Positions 1-9,288 of a stretch of DNA of 64,000 nt are shown here, piece by piece. Location of the stretch: contig CANLUH010000008.1 in the NCBI GenBank assembly GCA_947494205.1, forward strand, positions 96,158 through 160,157. The letters are read 5' to 3'. The notes beneath the pieces are model-generated. The model was not told the DNA's origin and did no database searches. It worked only from the letters and a program-made list of their open reading frames with translations. This DNA is from an uncultured Flavobacteriaceae bacterium. Lineage in GTDB: Bacteria > Bacteroidota > Bacteroidia > Flavobacteriales > Flavobacteriaceae. A program made the position numbers and the translations under genes. Numbering within the stretch: position 1 is the stretch's first letter; the number at the start of each line of letters is the position of its first letter.

Positions 1-335
1 GGGCAAAAGAAGAAGAAGAAGCAAAAAAGTTGAAAGAAGATGCTTTAATGTTAGAAAAGGCTGGGTGCTTTGCTATTGTATTAGAAAAAATCCCTGCTAA
101 ATTAGCCGAAGAAGTAGCTGCTAGCGTTTCTATTCCTGTTATTGGTATTGGTGCTGGTGCTGGTGTAGATGGTCAAGTTCTAGTAACTCATGATATGATA
201 GGCATGACACATGAATTTAATCCTCGTTTTTTACGTCGTTATATGAATTTATATGAAGATATGACTAATGCTTTTAGTCAATATGCAGAAGACGTGAAAA
301 GTGGAGATTTCCCTAGCGAAAAGGAACAATACTAA
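1..335 (+). CDS. panB: 3-methyl-2-oxobutanoate hydroxymethyltransferase (C-terminal part)
   Basis: This is the last 110 or so codons of PanB, which adds a hydroxymethyl group from methylene-tetrahydrofolate to 2-oxoisovalerate in the first step of pantothenate synthesis. The frame is open from base 3, and the true start lies left of the window. Visible family landmarks are the AGCFAIVLE strand, the IPVIGIGAG turn and the GQVLVTHDMIG segment that forms the end of the barrel, followed by the usual FNPRFLRRY tail. The next gene, a pseudouridine synthase, follows after about 60 bases on the same strand. The identity is clear from these motifs; completeness of the gene cannot be judged. Confidence 0.95.
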   Translation, partial: AKEEEEAKKLKEDALMLEKAGCFAIVLEKIPAKLAEEVAASVSIPVIGIGAGAGVDGQVLVTHDMIGMTHEFNPRFLRRYMNLYEDMTNAFSQYAEDVKSGDFPSEKEQY

Positions 336-397
336 TTTCTAGTTTAAAAAATGTTACGCATTTGTTAATGCCATAACGTTTTAATTCCACCTTAATA

Positions 398-1093
398 ATG
401 TCTAAAGTAATATCTAATAAATCCAATTTACAGGTTATCTATGAAGATAACCATATTATTGTAGTTAATAAACGTGCTGGAGATATTGTACAGGGTGATA
501 AAACAGGAGACAAACCACTTAGCGACGTAGTAAAAGAGTTTATAGCGGAGAAATATAATAAGCCAGGTAATGTTTATCTTGGCACAGTACATAGGTTAGA
601 CAGGCCTACAACGGGACTTGTTATTTTTGCGAAAACGAGTAAAGCTTTACCTAGATTAAATAAACTATTTGTTTCTAAAGACATTTCTAAAACCTATTGG
701 GCCTTAGTAAAAAATAAACCTGAAAAACGAACAGATACTTTAATACACTGGCTTAAAAAAAACCCAAAAAACAATAAATCTACTGCCTATATAAAGGAAG
801 TTAAAGATAGTAAAAGGGCGGTTTTGCATTATAAATTATTAAAATCTTTAGAAAACTATTCGTTATTAGAAATTAATCTTGAAACTGGCCGACATCATCA
901 AATACGTAGTCAATTATCAAGTATTGGTAGCCCTATTAAAGGGGATTTAAAATATGGGTTTGACAGAAGTAATAAAGATGCTAGTATTCATTTACATGCT
1001 AGGCATATTCATTTTATTCACCCAGTGTCTAAAAAAGAATTAAACATAACTGCTCCCCTACCCAATGATTCTTTATGGGATGCTTGTAATTAA
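398..1093 (+). CDS. RluA-family RNA pseudouridine synthase
   Basis: A 231-residue enzyme that isomerises uridine to pseudouridine in rRNA or tRNA. The RluA signature HRLDRPTTGL sits at residues 65-74, with Asp68 as the expected catalytic aspartate. The later GRHHQIRSQL motif (around residues 164-173) and the IKGDLKYG segment are also typical. There is no N-terminal S4 RNA-binding domain, so it resembles the short RluA/TruC-like members common next to panB in flavobacteria. The target uridine cannot be told from sequence. The ATG at 398 gives a start that matches the short family form. Confidence 0.92.
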   Translation: MSKVISNKSNLQVIYEDNHIIVVNKRAGDIVQGDKTGDKPLSDVVKEFIAEKYNKPGNVYLGTVHRLDRPTTGLVIFAKTSKALPRLNKLFVSKDISKTYWALVKNKPEKRTDTLIHWLKKNPKNNKSTAYIKEVKDSKRAVLHYKLLKSLENYSLLEINLETGRHHQIRSQLSSIGSPIKGDLKYGFDRSNKDASIHLHARHIHFIHPVSKKELNITAPLPNDSLWDACN

Positions 1094-1130
1094 ATAAGAA
1101 TTATTACTACTTATTATTTAAATATATTTT

Positions 1131-2504
1131 ATGATATCTGAATTATTAGCCTCTCAAAAAGCGTATTTTAAAACTGGAGAAACTAAGTCTGTAAGTTTTA
1201 GAAAAACAATTCTTAAGCGTTTAAAAATAGAACTTATTAAACGAGAGGATGCTATTAGTGCTGCATTACATAAAGATTTTAAAAAACCTGTATTTGAATC
1301 TTATGCTACAGAAATTGCCATGGTTATTTCGGAATTAGATTTAACTATAAAAAACCTAAATAAATGGGCAAAGCCAAAACGTGTAATGCCTTCGCTTTTA
1401 AATTTCCCTTCTTCTGCTAAGATATACTCCGAGCCTTATGGTAATACGCTTATCATTTCACCTTGGAATTATCCTTATCAATTAGCATTGGCTCCATTAG
1501 TAGGTGCAATAGCTGCTGGTAATACTGTGATATTAAAACCAAGTGAATTAACGCCTAATACATCTAATATAATAGAAGACATTATTACTACAGTGTTTGC
1601 ACCAAATCATGTAAGTGTTGTTAAAGGCGGTGTTTCTGTTTCTACTGCTTTATTAGCTGAACGCTGGGATTATATTTTCTTTACTGGAAGTGTTTTTGTG
1701 GGTAAAATAATAGCAAAGGCTGCTGCTGAACATTTAACTCCTGTTACACTAGAACTAGGTGGTAAAAACCCTTGTATAATAGATGAGGCCGCTAATATAA
1801 AATTAAGTGCTAAACGTATTGTTTGGGGGAAATTTATAAATGCAGGACAAACCTGTATTGCACCAGATTATATTTTAATTCATAAATCTATAAAGCAAGA
1901 ATTTTATAACGCTTTAGAGAAAGAGATAGCATTAGCTTATACAAATACGCCAAACCAATCGGAAGACTTTGCTCGTATTATAAATGAAAAGAATTTTAAC
2001 CGTTTAGTAAAAATGCTTGATAATGAAACTTGCGTTATTGGAGGACAGACCGATATTGATTCTCTCTACATTGCTCCAACAATAATAGACGAACCTCAAT
2101 TAGATAGTGAGGTTATGAAAGATGAAATTTTCGGACCTATTCTTCCTGTTATTTCTTATGAAAATCTTTTGGAAATAGAGACTATTATTTCTAATTATGA
2201 GAAACCTTTATCCTTGTATGTTTTTAGCAATAATGCTTCAAAAGCTAAAGCTTTAATAAATAAATTTTCTTTTGGAGGTGGTGCCATTAATGATACTGTT
2301 GTACATTTTATAAATCATAAACTACCATTTGGAGGTGTTGGAAATAGTGGTATTGGCGCCTATCATGGGCAATTATCTTTTGACACATTTTCACATAAAA
2401 AAGGGGTAGTAAAAAAAGCAAATTGGTTGGATTTACCGTTTAGGTATGCACCGTATAAAGGAAAGTTAAAACAAATTAAACTACTATTTAAGTGGCTTTC
2501 TTAA
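1131..2504 (+). CDS. NAD(P)-dependent aldehyde dehydrogenase, class 3-like
   Basis: A 457-residue aldehyde dehydrogenase that oxidises aldehydes to carboxylic acids. Motifs in order: PWNYP (111-115), cofactor loop FTGS (184-187), general-base Glu208 in LELGGK, catalytic Cys242 in GQTC, and EIFGPILPV further on. The length, and a C-terminal extension rich in basic and hydrophobic residues, fit the fatty-aldehyde (class 3) group, which often sits on membranes. It probably detoxifies lipid-derived aldehydes, but the substrate is not determined by sequence. Its end overlaps by four bases the end of the convergent histidine kinase gene. Confidence 0.93.
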   Translation: MISELLASQKAYFKTGETKSVSFRKTILKRLKIELIKREDAISAALHKDFKKPVFESYATEIAMVISELDLTIKNLNKWAKPKRVMPSLLNFPSSAKIYSEPYGNTLIISPWNYPYQLALAPLVGAIAAGNTVILKPSELTPNTSNIIEDIITTVFAPNHVSVVKGGVSVSTALLAERWDYIFFTGSVFVGKIIAKAAAEHLTPVTLELGGKNPCIIDEAANIKLSAKRIVWGKFINAGQTCIAPDYILIHKSIKQEFYNALEKEIALAYTNTPNQSEDFARIINEKNFNRLVKMLDNETCVIGGQTDIDSLYIAPTIIDEPQLDSEVMKDEIFGPILPVISYENLLEIETIISNYEKPLSLYVFSNNASKAKALINKFSFGGGAINDTVVHFINHKLPFGGVGNSGIGAYHGQLSFDTFSHKKGVVKKANWLDLPFRYAPYKGKLKQIKLLFKWLS

Positions 2505-3322
2505 TTATAATCATAATTAAGTTTTAGTTTTACACCTTCTCCAATCTTAGAACTTAAAAAATAATCTGCGTTTATAAGATCGGCTCTATTTTTCATATTT
2601 AATAGACCTGCTCCCTTTTCTGCTTCATTTATATTAAATCCTTTACCATTATCTAAAATCACAATTTCTAAAGCACTCTCTTTATAATTTAGAACTATTT
2701 CTAATAATGTAGCTTTAGAATATTTAACCGTATTAGAAATAAATTCCTGAATAATTCTAAATAAGATGATACTATTTTTACTGTCATTATAACTTTCAGG
2801 ATTCCCTTTTATATCTAATGTTGTTTTTAATAATTTCAATTTATTTAAACGTCTTACTTCATTTTCAATAGATTGTTGTAATCCTTTATTAACAATAACA
2901 TCGCTATTTAAAGACTTTGAAAGCGCTCTTAACTCACTTAAACTTTCTTTTACAGCATCTTTAGTTTCTACAAAAGATTCTTTTATATCTTCCGAAATTT
3001 GCATACTTAGTATACTCAAATTCATATTAGCAACAGATAAAAGCTGCCCTACATTATCATGTAATTCTTGCCCTATATTTTTAAGTGTTTGCTCTTGTAT
3101 CTCTAATTGTGTTTTAGATAATTCTTCTTCGAAAGCTTGTTGTTGTGCTATTTTATCTAAAATAAGTTTGTTTTTTCTTTTTTGAAAAACCACGAAAAAT
3201 AAGATAATTAAGGTGCATAAAATAATTAACACTACAAGCATGTACATTAGCATATATCGTTCTGCAGGGGTAGATACAGGCTTTTCTATTTCTTGTAAAA
3301 TTATAAAAAAATTAGTCATCAT
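2501..3322 (-). CDS. Sensor histidine kinase, HisKA_3 (NarL-partner) type
   Basis: A 273-residue kinase with one membrane segment (about 23-46), a short coiled coil (50-80), then the dimerisation/phosphoacceptor helix with His88 in the GQELHDNVGQ motif. The ATP-binding domain shows an N box around Asn197, DNGKGF (224-229) and GAGLLNM (237-243). It has almost no extracytoplasmic sensor domain, so signal input probably comes from a partner. The 234-residue polytopic protein encoded just upstream overlaps it by 11 bases and is the obvious candidate. The natural response regulator is at 4996-5682 on the other strand. Kinases of this type normally pair with NarL/LuxR-type regulators, which fits. 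Confidence 0.92.
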   Translation of the reverse strand: MMTNFFIILQEIEKPVSTPAERYMLMYMLVVLIILCTLIILFFVVFQKRKNKLILDKIAQQQAFEEELSKTQLEIQEQTLKNIGQELHDNVGQLLSVANMNLSILSMQISEDIKESFVETKDAVKESLSELRALSKSLNSDVIVNKGLQQSIENEVRRLNKLKLLKTTLDIKGNPESYNDSKNSIILFRIIQEFISNTVKYSKATLLEIVLNYKESALEIVILDNGKGFNINEAEKGAGLLNMKNRADLINADYFLSSKIGEGVKLKLNYDYN

Positions 3323-4016
3323 CTGGTTTTGAAAAAATTAACCCAAAAGTAAACATCGAATACATGAATACGTTGGTTATTAAATAAATTAAAGTTCTTA
3401 GATTAACATAATTCATATCTTGAACACCAAAATAAATATCGTAAAAACCTAACGGTGGAATAATTAGCCACCAAAAAAATATAGCTGTACTAATGTAAAA
3501 GTTTAACGACTTATAGAAAGTTAATATTTTATCGCTTTGAAGTATTTGTATATAATACATAACCACACAAATTACTATTACCAGAGATCCTGAAATATTA
3601 ATAAAGGGTAAAGATTTTATAAAGAAGTCTTGAAAGTTGAAAAATATATTTACAATCGAGAATAATAAAAATACAACTCCTGTATACTTAGCGATTTTTC
3701 TATCTCTATCTTTTTTCAATACTTTGCTAAAATAAAAAACATAAAATAGAACAGCTCCAGTAAACCAGAGTAAAGTATATATACAGTAATTCTTCTCAAG
3801 AAAACTTCCTTTTAAAAAATTAAAAATTTCTCCTTCATCCATAAAAGAAGTATACTTGCCTATGTAATCGCAAAATAAGGCATAACATAAAAACCATATA
3901 AAGAATTTAGCAGCTGTAAACTTATACTTTCTGTATAGTATAAGTCCCGTTACAGCTGCTATAATTTCAACACTATGTGTTATAATACTATTGTATTCTT
4001 TTAAAAATTCTTCCAC
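3312..4016 (-). CDS. Polytopic membrane protein of unknown function, probable sensor partner
   Basis: A 234-residue protein with about six or seven hydrophobic segments spread over its whole length and short charged loops. I do not recognise a family. It overlaps the downstream histidine kinase gene by 11 bases, which implies translational coupling. The kinase itself has only one membrane helix. An inference is that this protein senses a ligand in the membrane or periplasm and passes the signal to the kinase, much as the multi-helix halves of ComD or AgrC do within a single chain. It could equally be an unrelated membrane protein of the same operon. Confidence 0.75.
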   Translation of the reverse strand: MEEFLKEYNSIITHSVEIIAAVTGLILYRKYKFTAAKFFIWFLCYALFCDYIGKYTSFMDEGEIFNFLKGSFLEKNYCIYTLLWFTGAVLFYVFYFSKVLKKDRDRKIAKYTGVVFLLFSIVNIFFNFQDFFIKSLPFINISGSLVIVICVVMYYIQILQSDKILTFYKSLNFYISTAIFFWWLIIPPLGFYDIYFGVQDMNYVNLRTLIYLITNVFMYSMFTFGLIFSKPDDD

Positions 4017-4022
4017 TATTTA

Positions 4023-4382
4023 TTATTGCGGGTAGTTTGCGCTTGGAGGATGACCTTGTTGTCCTGCATTTAAAATATCTCCTCCTGGAATATCGCCATT
4101 TCCATTAGATCTTTCTGTATTAGAAGTACCTGTTGGGGACAGAAAAATAGTAGTGTAACCTTTATCGCTTTCTGCACCTTCATAGGCACGAATACCATTT
4201 AATGTGTATCCTAATTCTTTAGCTTGTGTTTTAGCATGAGCAATGTAAGCTTCTAAGTCTTCAACAGACCACCATGAAGAGCGGTTGTCTTCTTTACCAA
4301 TGTACTTACTCATTACTGCATACCTTCCATTAAAAGCTTGATCTAAAGCTCTTCCTTCTTTTGATGTTTTAATTCCTGACAT
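4023..4382 (-). CDS. Small soluble protein of unknown function, first gene of kinase operon
   Basis: A 119-residue protein with no signal peptide or membrane segment. Residues 1-75 are a mixed helix/strand region rich in charged and aromatic residues (SSWWSVEDLEAYIAHA is notable), probably a small folded domain. The last 40 residues are low in complexity and rich in Gly, Asn, Pro and Gln, so likely disordered. It ends six bases before the polytopic membrane gene and so leads the operon with that protein and the histidine kinase. No family is recognised. A role in signalling with the kinase is inferred from position only. Confidence 0.7.
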   Translation of the reverse strand: MSGIKTSKEGRALDQAFNGRYAVMSKYIGKEDNRSSWWSVEDLEAYIAHAKTQAKELGYTLNGIRAYEGAESDKGYTTIFLSPTGTSNTERSNGNGDIPGGDILNAGQQGHPPSANYPQ

Positions 4383-4580
4383 AATTTAATTTGGGGTTTA
4401 GTAAATATTAATACACTAAAATAAGCACAGGAGCACCCCGGTAGTACTTTCTATTTTTCTTAAATTAATGATTAATATTTTGGTTAATAATAGCATATTA
4501 GATTACCAATGTAGGAAAAAAGTTTCTAAAATGCTACTATTTATCTTTAGAAACCGACTAAACATTGTGTTTATTAAACA

Positions 4581-4600
4581 TTTAAAACCTAATAATCAAT
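4581..4600. repeat. 20-bp motif shared with 14413-14432
   Basis: The plus strand reads TTTAAAACCTAATAATCAAT. The copy at 14413-14432 differs only in the seventh base (C for A). Both lie in the same orientation upstream of minus-strand genes: this copy about 199 bases before the kinase operon start at 4382, the other about 163 bases before the GG-leader peptide start at 14250. It may be a shared regulator site; chance similarity in AT-rich DNA is possible. Confidence 0.45.
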
Positions 4601-4745
4601 AAAATATCTCCATTAAATTTTAAAAAAAGAAATCTTTTTTATTTATTAAAATCTCATAAACGTAGTAGAATAACAGTACATGACTGTTTTTAAGTTTTGT
4701 TCATAAAACATTATCATTTTTTTAATACTGTACTTTTTGAAATTT

Positions 4746-4753
4746 TATATTTG
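4746..4753 (+). promoter_or_regulatory. Putative -7 box (TATATTTG) for the response regulator
   Basis: TATATTTG matches the Bacteroidetes -7 consensus TAnnTTTG. No clear TTG -33 box lies at the expected distance, so the call is weak. If used, it would give a leader of about 235 bases that contains the paired direct repeats at 4911-4941. Confidence 0.35.
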
Positions 4754-4910
4754 CGCCTTATCTTTAGTAAAAGTAATTATTAAAATTTGCGCTATTAAAA
4801 AATATGTTAACAATAAAAAATCCATTACCTGTAATCCAATCCCTATACTTTAATCGTATATAATGATTGTTATGTTTTAACATGATGATGTTATAAATTA
4901 AAATCCTTAT

Positions 4911-4941
4911 TAGATCAATTGAGCACCCTACTAGATCAATT
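4911..4941 (+). repeat. Pair of 10-bp direct repeats spaced 21 bp, upstream of response regulator
   Basis: TAGATCAATT occurs at 4911-4920 and again at 4932-4941, exactly 21 bases apart start to start, or two helical turns. This is the geometry expected for a dimeric response regulator bound to one face of the DNA. The second repeat ends 54 bases before the regulator start codon. Confidence 0.5.
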
Positions 4942-4995
4942 CTTTTTATATAAGTAGTATGTATACAAATAAAAAAGAAATCTCCTTTAGTAAAG

Positions 4996-5682
4996 ATGAA
5001 ACACAAAAGATATTCGGTATTAATAGTTGATGACCACCCTATGATTACTGAAGTTTATAAAAATGTTCTACATTTAATAAACAGTCAAAACGAAGGTATT
5101 AGTTTTGACATAAATGTCGCTTATAATTGCGATGACGCATATATTATTCTCCAAAATGCTTCTAAGTTTTCAAAAACTATAGACCTCATTTTTTTAGATA
5201 TAAGTTTACCCTCGTCTAAAGATGGTAAAATTCTATCTGGAGAAGACTTAGGTATAAAAATAAATACGCTATTACCAGGTTCTAAAATTATTATATCTAC
5301 TGCTTATGGTAGTAATTACAGAATTCATAGTATTTTAAAAAGTATAAATCCCGATGGTTTTTTAATTAAAAGTGATATAGGTCACAATGAATTAGAAAAT
5401 GCTGTTAAAAATGTACTTAATGACTCTACGTATTATAGTAAAACAGTATCTGGCCAAATAAGAAAGGAAGTCTCAAATAATTTGCTTTTAGATAATATTG
5501 ATAGGAAATTACTTTATGAGTTATCTATTAATACTAAGATGAAAGATTTACCTAAAGTTTTGCCATTATCTCTAGCTGGTATAGAAAAAAGAAAACGTAA
5601 TTTAAAACGTACTTTCGATGTAAAAAGTGTAAACAATGATAAAGAACTTATTACAAAAGCTAAAGAAATGGGCTTTATCTAA
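4996..5682 (+). CDS. Response regulator, REC domain plus LuxR-like output region
   Basis: A 228-residue regulator. The receiver domain spans about 1-140, with acidic pair Asp12-Asp13, phosphoacceptor Asp68 in LIFLDISLP, Thr102 and Lys125 in FLIKSD. Residues 150-228 are helical and basic, with a spacing like a LuxR/NarL helix-turn-helix (LPKVLPLSLAGIEKRKRNLKRTF), though divergent from the consensus. It is divergent from the kinase operon at 2501-4382, its likely partner, and its last eight bases overlap the end of the convergent HlyD gene. A role in controlling the nearby peptide export genes is an inference from position. Confidence 0.88.
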   Translation: MKHKRYSVLIVDDHPMITEVYKNVLHLINSQNEGISFDINVAYNCDDAYIILQNASKFSKTIDLIFLDISLPSSKDGKILSGEDLGIKINTLLPGSKIIISTAYGSNYRIHSILKSINPDGFLIKSDIGHNELENAVKNVLNDSTYYSKTVSGQIRKEVSNNLLLDNIDRKLLYELSINTKMKDLPKVLPLSLAGIEKRKRNLKRTFDVKSVNNDKELITKAKEMGFI

Positions 5683-6982
5683 AGAGTTCTCTAAATTGAT
5701 AAAATATTCGTTCTATAAGTGTTAGTTCTTCAGTAACTATTTCTGCAGTTCCTCGCATTTCTTGTTTAAACTCTAGTGTTTTACCAAAAGAAGTTTCTAA
5801 TCCTTCTATTAAAACTTGTATAGAGTAAACATCTTCGTCTTGTTTAGGTACTTCAGAAATGGTAACTATTTTACCTTTAATACTTCCCCATTCTGCATAC
5901 GGGTAATTATCTAGTTTTATAATAACTTCTTGTCCCGTTTTAACTTTACCAGAATTAAGAACTGGCATTAATACTCTTCCGACTAATGAGTCTATTTTTT
6001 GAGGAACTATAGTAAATAATACATCGCCTACTTCAGTGTTTTGGTATTTATTCCATACATCGAATAGTGTTACTTTACCATTTATTGGGCTTTTTAAAAT
6101 ATTTGTTTGTTCCCAAGTATCTATACTATTTTCTAGATTTTGAAGACTTCCTAGTAAATCTTGATAATAATTTTTAGCAAACTCGGTATCTTCTATTTTA
6201 GATTGAATTTTATTACTTTCTACTCTTGCTATAGAAACGTTTATATCGGAAATTGTAGACGTAATCGTCTCGTATTCTTGTTTGTCGGATAGGAAATCTC
6301 TTTGTGCTGCTTCATATTCTACCTTAGAGATAATTCCTTTATTATACATCTCCTTATTTCTATTGTAGTTAACTTCAGAAATTTCTAATTCTTTTTTAAA
6401 TAAAGACTGTCTGTTTTTTAATACACTTAATTGGGTTACTTGTTCTGAAATTTGCTTAGACAATGCATTAATTTCTCTCTTCTTAGGGTTTAATTCATTA
6501 TACAATAAGAAACTCTGGTACTGCCCAACAAAATCGATATAAGCTGTTTGAACGCTTCCTAATTTTAAATTGCTTGGATATATTATTTCTAAACTATCTA
6601 TATCTATAATCTTAAGTTGTGTTTCTTTTAGCTTATTCTCTAAATAATATACGTCTTTAAGGTTTGCATTATTCTCTATTTCTGCTAACAAATGACCATC
6701 TTCTACAAAATCGTTAGGCTTAACAAAAATGTTGTTAAGTTTCCCTGCCGTTTTAGCTTTTAAATGGATAGGAGGAGTAGATGTTGTTACCACTATTCTC
6801 GCATTTATAACATCGTCGTACCTAAATATAAATGTTCCAAAAACAATGAGCCCAAATACCACAAAAACTATCGATGTTCCCCACCTTACCAACCAAGAGG
6901 GTAATAAACCTAATATGTCTCGAACATCGTCTGATCGTTCGTTAATATCATCAACAATTTCATTTATTTTATGTTCTTCCAT
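5675..6982 (-). CDS. HlyD-family membrane fusion protein of peptide exporter
   Basis: A 435-residue periplasmic adaptor. Residues 1-33 are cytoplasmic, with a membrane anchor at about 34-54, a first lipoyl half (PIHLKAKTAGKLNNIFVKPND), a long coiled-coil hairpin (about 120-275), a second lipoyl half (ILKSPINGKVTLFDVWNKYQ) and a beta-barrel region. It starts four bases after the end of the C39 ABC transporter gene, so the two are co-transcribed. Together they should carry a leader-cleaved peptide across the inner membrane and connect to a TolC-like outer membrane channel, which is not encoded in this window. Confidence 0.93.
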   Translation of the reverse strand: MEEHKINEIVDDINERSDDVRDILGLLPSWLVRWGTSIVFVVFGLIVFGTFIFRYDDVINARIVVTTSTPPIHLKAKTAGKLNNIFVKPNDFVEDGHLLAEIENNANLKDVYYLENKLKETQLKIIDIDSLEIIYPSNLKLGSVQTAYIDFVGQYQSFLLYNELNPKKREINALSKQISEQVTQLSVLKNRQSLFKKELEISEVNYNRNKEMYNKGIISKVEYEAAQRDFLSDKQEYETITSTISDINVSIARVESNKIQSKIEDTEFAKNYYQDLLGSLQNLENSIDTWEQTNILKSPINGKVTLFDVWNKYQNTEVGDVLFTIVPQKIDSLVGRVLMPVLNSGKVKTGQEVIIKLDNYPYAEWGSIKGKIVTISEVPKQDEDVYSIQVLIEGLETSFGKTLEFKQEMRGTAEIVTEELTLIERIFYQFRELFR

Positions 6983-6985
6983 TTG

Positions 6986-9196
6986 TTAATTTCCTAATTC
7001 TAATTGATTTTTAACTAATGCATAATATAATCCCTTCTTCGCCGTCAACTCTTTATGACTTCCAATTTCTGCTATTTTTCCTTGATCTAATACAATAATC
7101 TGATCTGCATTCTTAACTGTACTTAATCTATGTGCAACAACAACTACCGTTCTTCCTTTATAGAACTCGTCTAGTTTTTCCATTATTTTTTTCTCATTAT
7201 TAGCATCTAAGGCACTTGTTGCTTCATCTAAGAAAATATATTTAGGATTTTTATAAACAGCTCTTGCTATTAATAAACGTTGCTTCTGTCCACCACTAAC
7301 TCCTACTCCTCTATTACCTATAACTGTATTAAACCCTGAAGGTAACTCACTAATAAAGTCTGATATATTAGCATGGTCTACAGCATGTAATAGACGTTCT
7401 TTATCTATAATATCGTCTGAGTCTGATTCTGTAATATTTCTAGCAATAGTATCTCCAAATATAAACCCATCTTGCATAACGGCTCCACAATGACGTCTCC
7501 AATGCTTTGTACTGATATTTTTTAAATCGACATCGGATACAGATATTTTTCCTTTTTTAGGATTATAAAATCGCAACAATAGTTTAATTAAAGTTGTTTT
7601 ACCACTACCACTGGCTCCAACTATTGCTGTAATTTTCCCTTCAGGTAGCTCAAAATTTAATTTCTTTAATACCATAGGGGATGTTTTCCCTCCATATCTA
7701 AAACTTAAATTTTCTATTTTTAAAGTTCCGTCTCCTTCTGGCAACTTTTTAAGAATATTATCATCTTTAGATTCTTCATCTTTTTTAACATGGATTTCTG
7801 CAAGTCGTTCTAAACTAATTTTAGCATCTTGCCCAGTTTGAATAAATGTAACAAAGTTATTTATAGGCAAGTTTAATTGTCCTATTATATACTGCACAGC
7901 TAACATCATACCCAATGTAAGGTTTCCATTTACAACAGCACTAGCTGCAATAAATGTAATAAGGATGTTTTTAAGTTCGTTTATAAATACACCACCTGTG
8001 TTTTGCGTTTGTGATAGAGACAGACCTTTCATAGAAATTTTAAACAGTCTTACTTGTATGGCCTCCCACTCCCATCTACGCCTTCGTTCTGAGCCATTTA
8101 ATTTAATTTCTTGCATTCCTGTAATGAGCTGGAAGATGCTACTTTGGTTATCGGCGGCTTCATCAAATCGTTTATAATCTAATTCTTCTCGTTTTTTTAG
8201 AAAAATTAAAGTCCATCCAATGTATAATATAGAACCTATAAAGAAAATTACAAATATGGAAACATTATAATAGGCAAGAATGCTTCCAAAAATAACAATA
8301 TTAAAAGCAGAAAATAGTGTGTTTAATGTTGTTGCAGATAAAAATTCTTGTATACGATCATGATCTTGTATACGTTGTATAATATCTCCTGTATTTTTTG
8401 AATCGAAAAACGAAACGGGAAGTTTCATTAACTTAATTAAAAAATCTGATATTAAGTTAATATTTATCCTACTTGTAACATGTAATAATAACCAACTCCG
8501 TATGACTTCTACGCTAGTTTGAGATATAAAAAGAGTTAATTGTGCTATTAGTATAAGGTATATAAAATTTATATTCTGATAATTAATACCATAATCTACA
8601 ATAGACTGGGTTAAAAACGGAAAGATTAATTGCAATAAACTTCCAATAATTAAACCTAATATTAACTGAAAAATTTGCTGTTTATAGGGTTTAAAGTATT
8701 TACCTAAAAACTTAAACCCGAAATCTTTTTTTTCCTTTTTCTCTCCTGGATCTTCATAAAAAGCAGGTGTGGGCTCTAATAATAACAGATAGCCTTCTGC
8801 ATCATCAAAATTATCTGTAGCACCTGTCCAAGCTTTTATAAAAGCTTTCTTATCGTATTTAATTAAACCATGTCCTGGATCTGCTAAATATATTTTGTCT
8901 TTTTCTATTTTGTAAACTACCACAAAATGACGTTGCCTCCAATGCACTATACATGGCAATGGCGCTTCGGTTTTAAAGGTTTCGAAATTTACATAGACTG
9001 CTAATGAGTGTAACCCTATACTTTCTGCACATTCTGCAATACCTCCAAAAGAGACTCCCGCTCTACCTATACTTGAATTTTCTCTTAAATAATCTATTCC
9101 AACTGTTTTACCATAATACTTGGCTATCATCTTTAAACAAGTTGGGCCACAATCCATTTGGTCTAACTGTCTATAAAACGGGAACTTTTTTTTCAT
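6986..9196 (-). CDS. Peptidase-containing ABC exporter (C39 domain) for double-glycine leader peptides
   Basis: A 736-residue transporter with the classic three-part layout. The N-terminal C39 cysteine protease (1-140) has an intact set of catalytic residues: Gln10, Cys16 in DQMDCGPTC, His90 in HFVVVYK and Asp106 in ADPGHG. The membrane domain covers about 165-460. The ATPase has Walker A GASGSGKTT (527-535), signature VSGGQKQR (633-640), Walker B YIFLDEA (653-659) and the H-loop at 686-690. Such proteins cleave precursor peptides after Gly-Gly and export the mature part. The 51-residue GG-leader peptide at 14095-14250 is a fitting substrate, and HlyD follows directly. Confidence 0.96.
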   Translation of the reverse strand: MKKKFPFYRQLDQMDCGPTCLKMIAKYYGKTVGIDYLRENSSIGRAGVSFGGIAECAESIGLHSLAVYVNFETFKTEAPLPCIVHWRQRHFVVVYKIEKDKIYLADPGHGLIKYDKKAFIKAWTGATDNFDDAEGYLLLLEPTPAFYEDPGEKKEKKDFGFKFLGKYFKPYKQQIFQLILGLIIGSLLQLIFPFLTQSIVDYGINYQNINFIYLILIAQLTLFISQTSVEVIRSWLLLHVTSRININLISDFLIKLMKLPVSFFDSKNTGDIIQRIQDHDRIQEFLSATTLNTLFSAFNIVIFGSILAYYNVSIFVIFFIGSILYIGWTLIFLKKREELDYKRFDEAADNQSSIFQLITGMQEIKLNGSERRRRWEWEAIQVRLFKISMKGLSLSQTQNTGGVFINELKNILITFIAASAVVNGNLTLGMMLAVQYIIGQLNLPINNFVTFIQTGQDAKISLERLAEIHVKKDEESKDDNILKKLPEGDGTLKIENLSFRYGGKTSPMVLKKLNFELPEGKITAIVGASGSGKTTLIKLLLRFYNPKKGKISVSDVDLKNISTKHWRRHCGAVMQDGFIFGDTIARNITESDSDDIIDKERLLHAVDHANISDFISELPSGFNTVIGNRGVGVSGGQKQRLLIARAVYKNPKYIFLDEATSALDANNEKKIMEKLDEFYKGRTVVVVAHRLSTVKNADQIIVLDQGKIAEIGSHKELTAKKGLYYALVKNQLELGN

Positions 9197-9288
9197 TTAA
9201 AATATTTAAGTTACTGTGTAGTTATATTTAAATTTAGTTAAATTTTTCTGAAATAAAACCTATTACTTCATGAGATTTAAATAAATGA

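Larger units (their letters stand above)
4383..4995. other. 613-bp divergent intergenic region between kinase operon and response regulator
   Basis: No convincing gene is seen here. The region is very AT-rich and separates the minus-strand operon starting at 4382 from the plus-strand regulator starting at 4996. It contains a 20-bp motif at 4581-4600 that recurs once near the leader peptide gene, a TATATTTG box at 4746-4753, and two identical 10-bp direct repeats at 4911-4920 and 4932-4941. An 80-codon minus-strand frame across 4764-5006 overlaps the regulator start and shows no protein-like character. Confidence 0.7.

Noticed and set aside
4764..5006. 80-codon minus-strand frame upstream of the response regulator
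   Set aside because: It overlaps the regulator start, has low-complexity Ile/Tyr/Asn composition and no protein family character; the region reads better as regulatory DNA.
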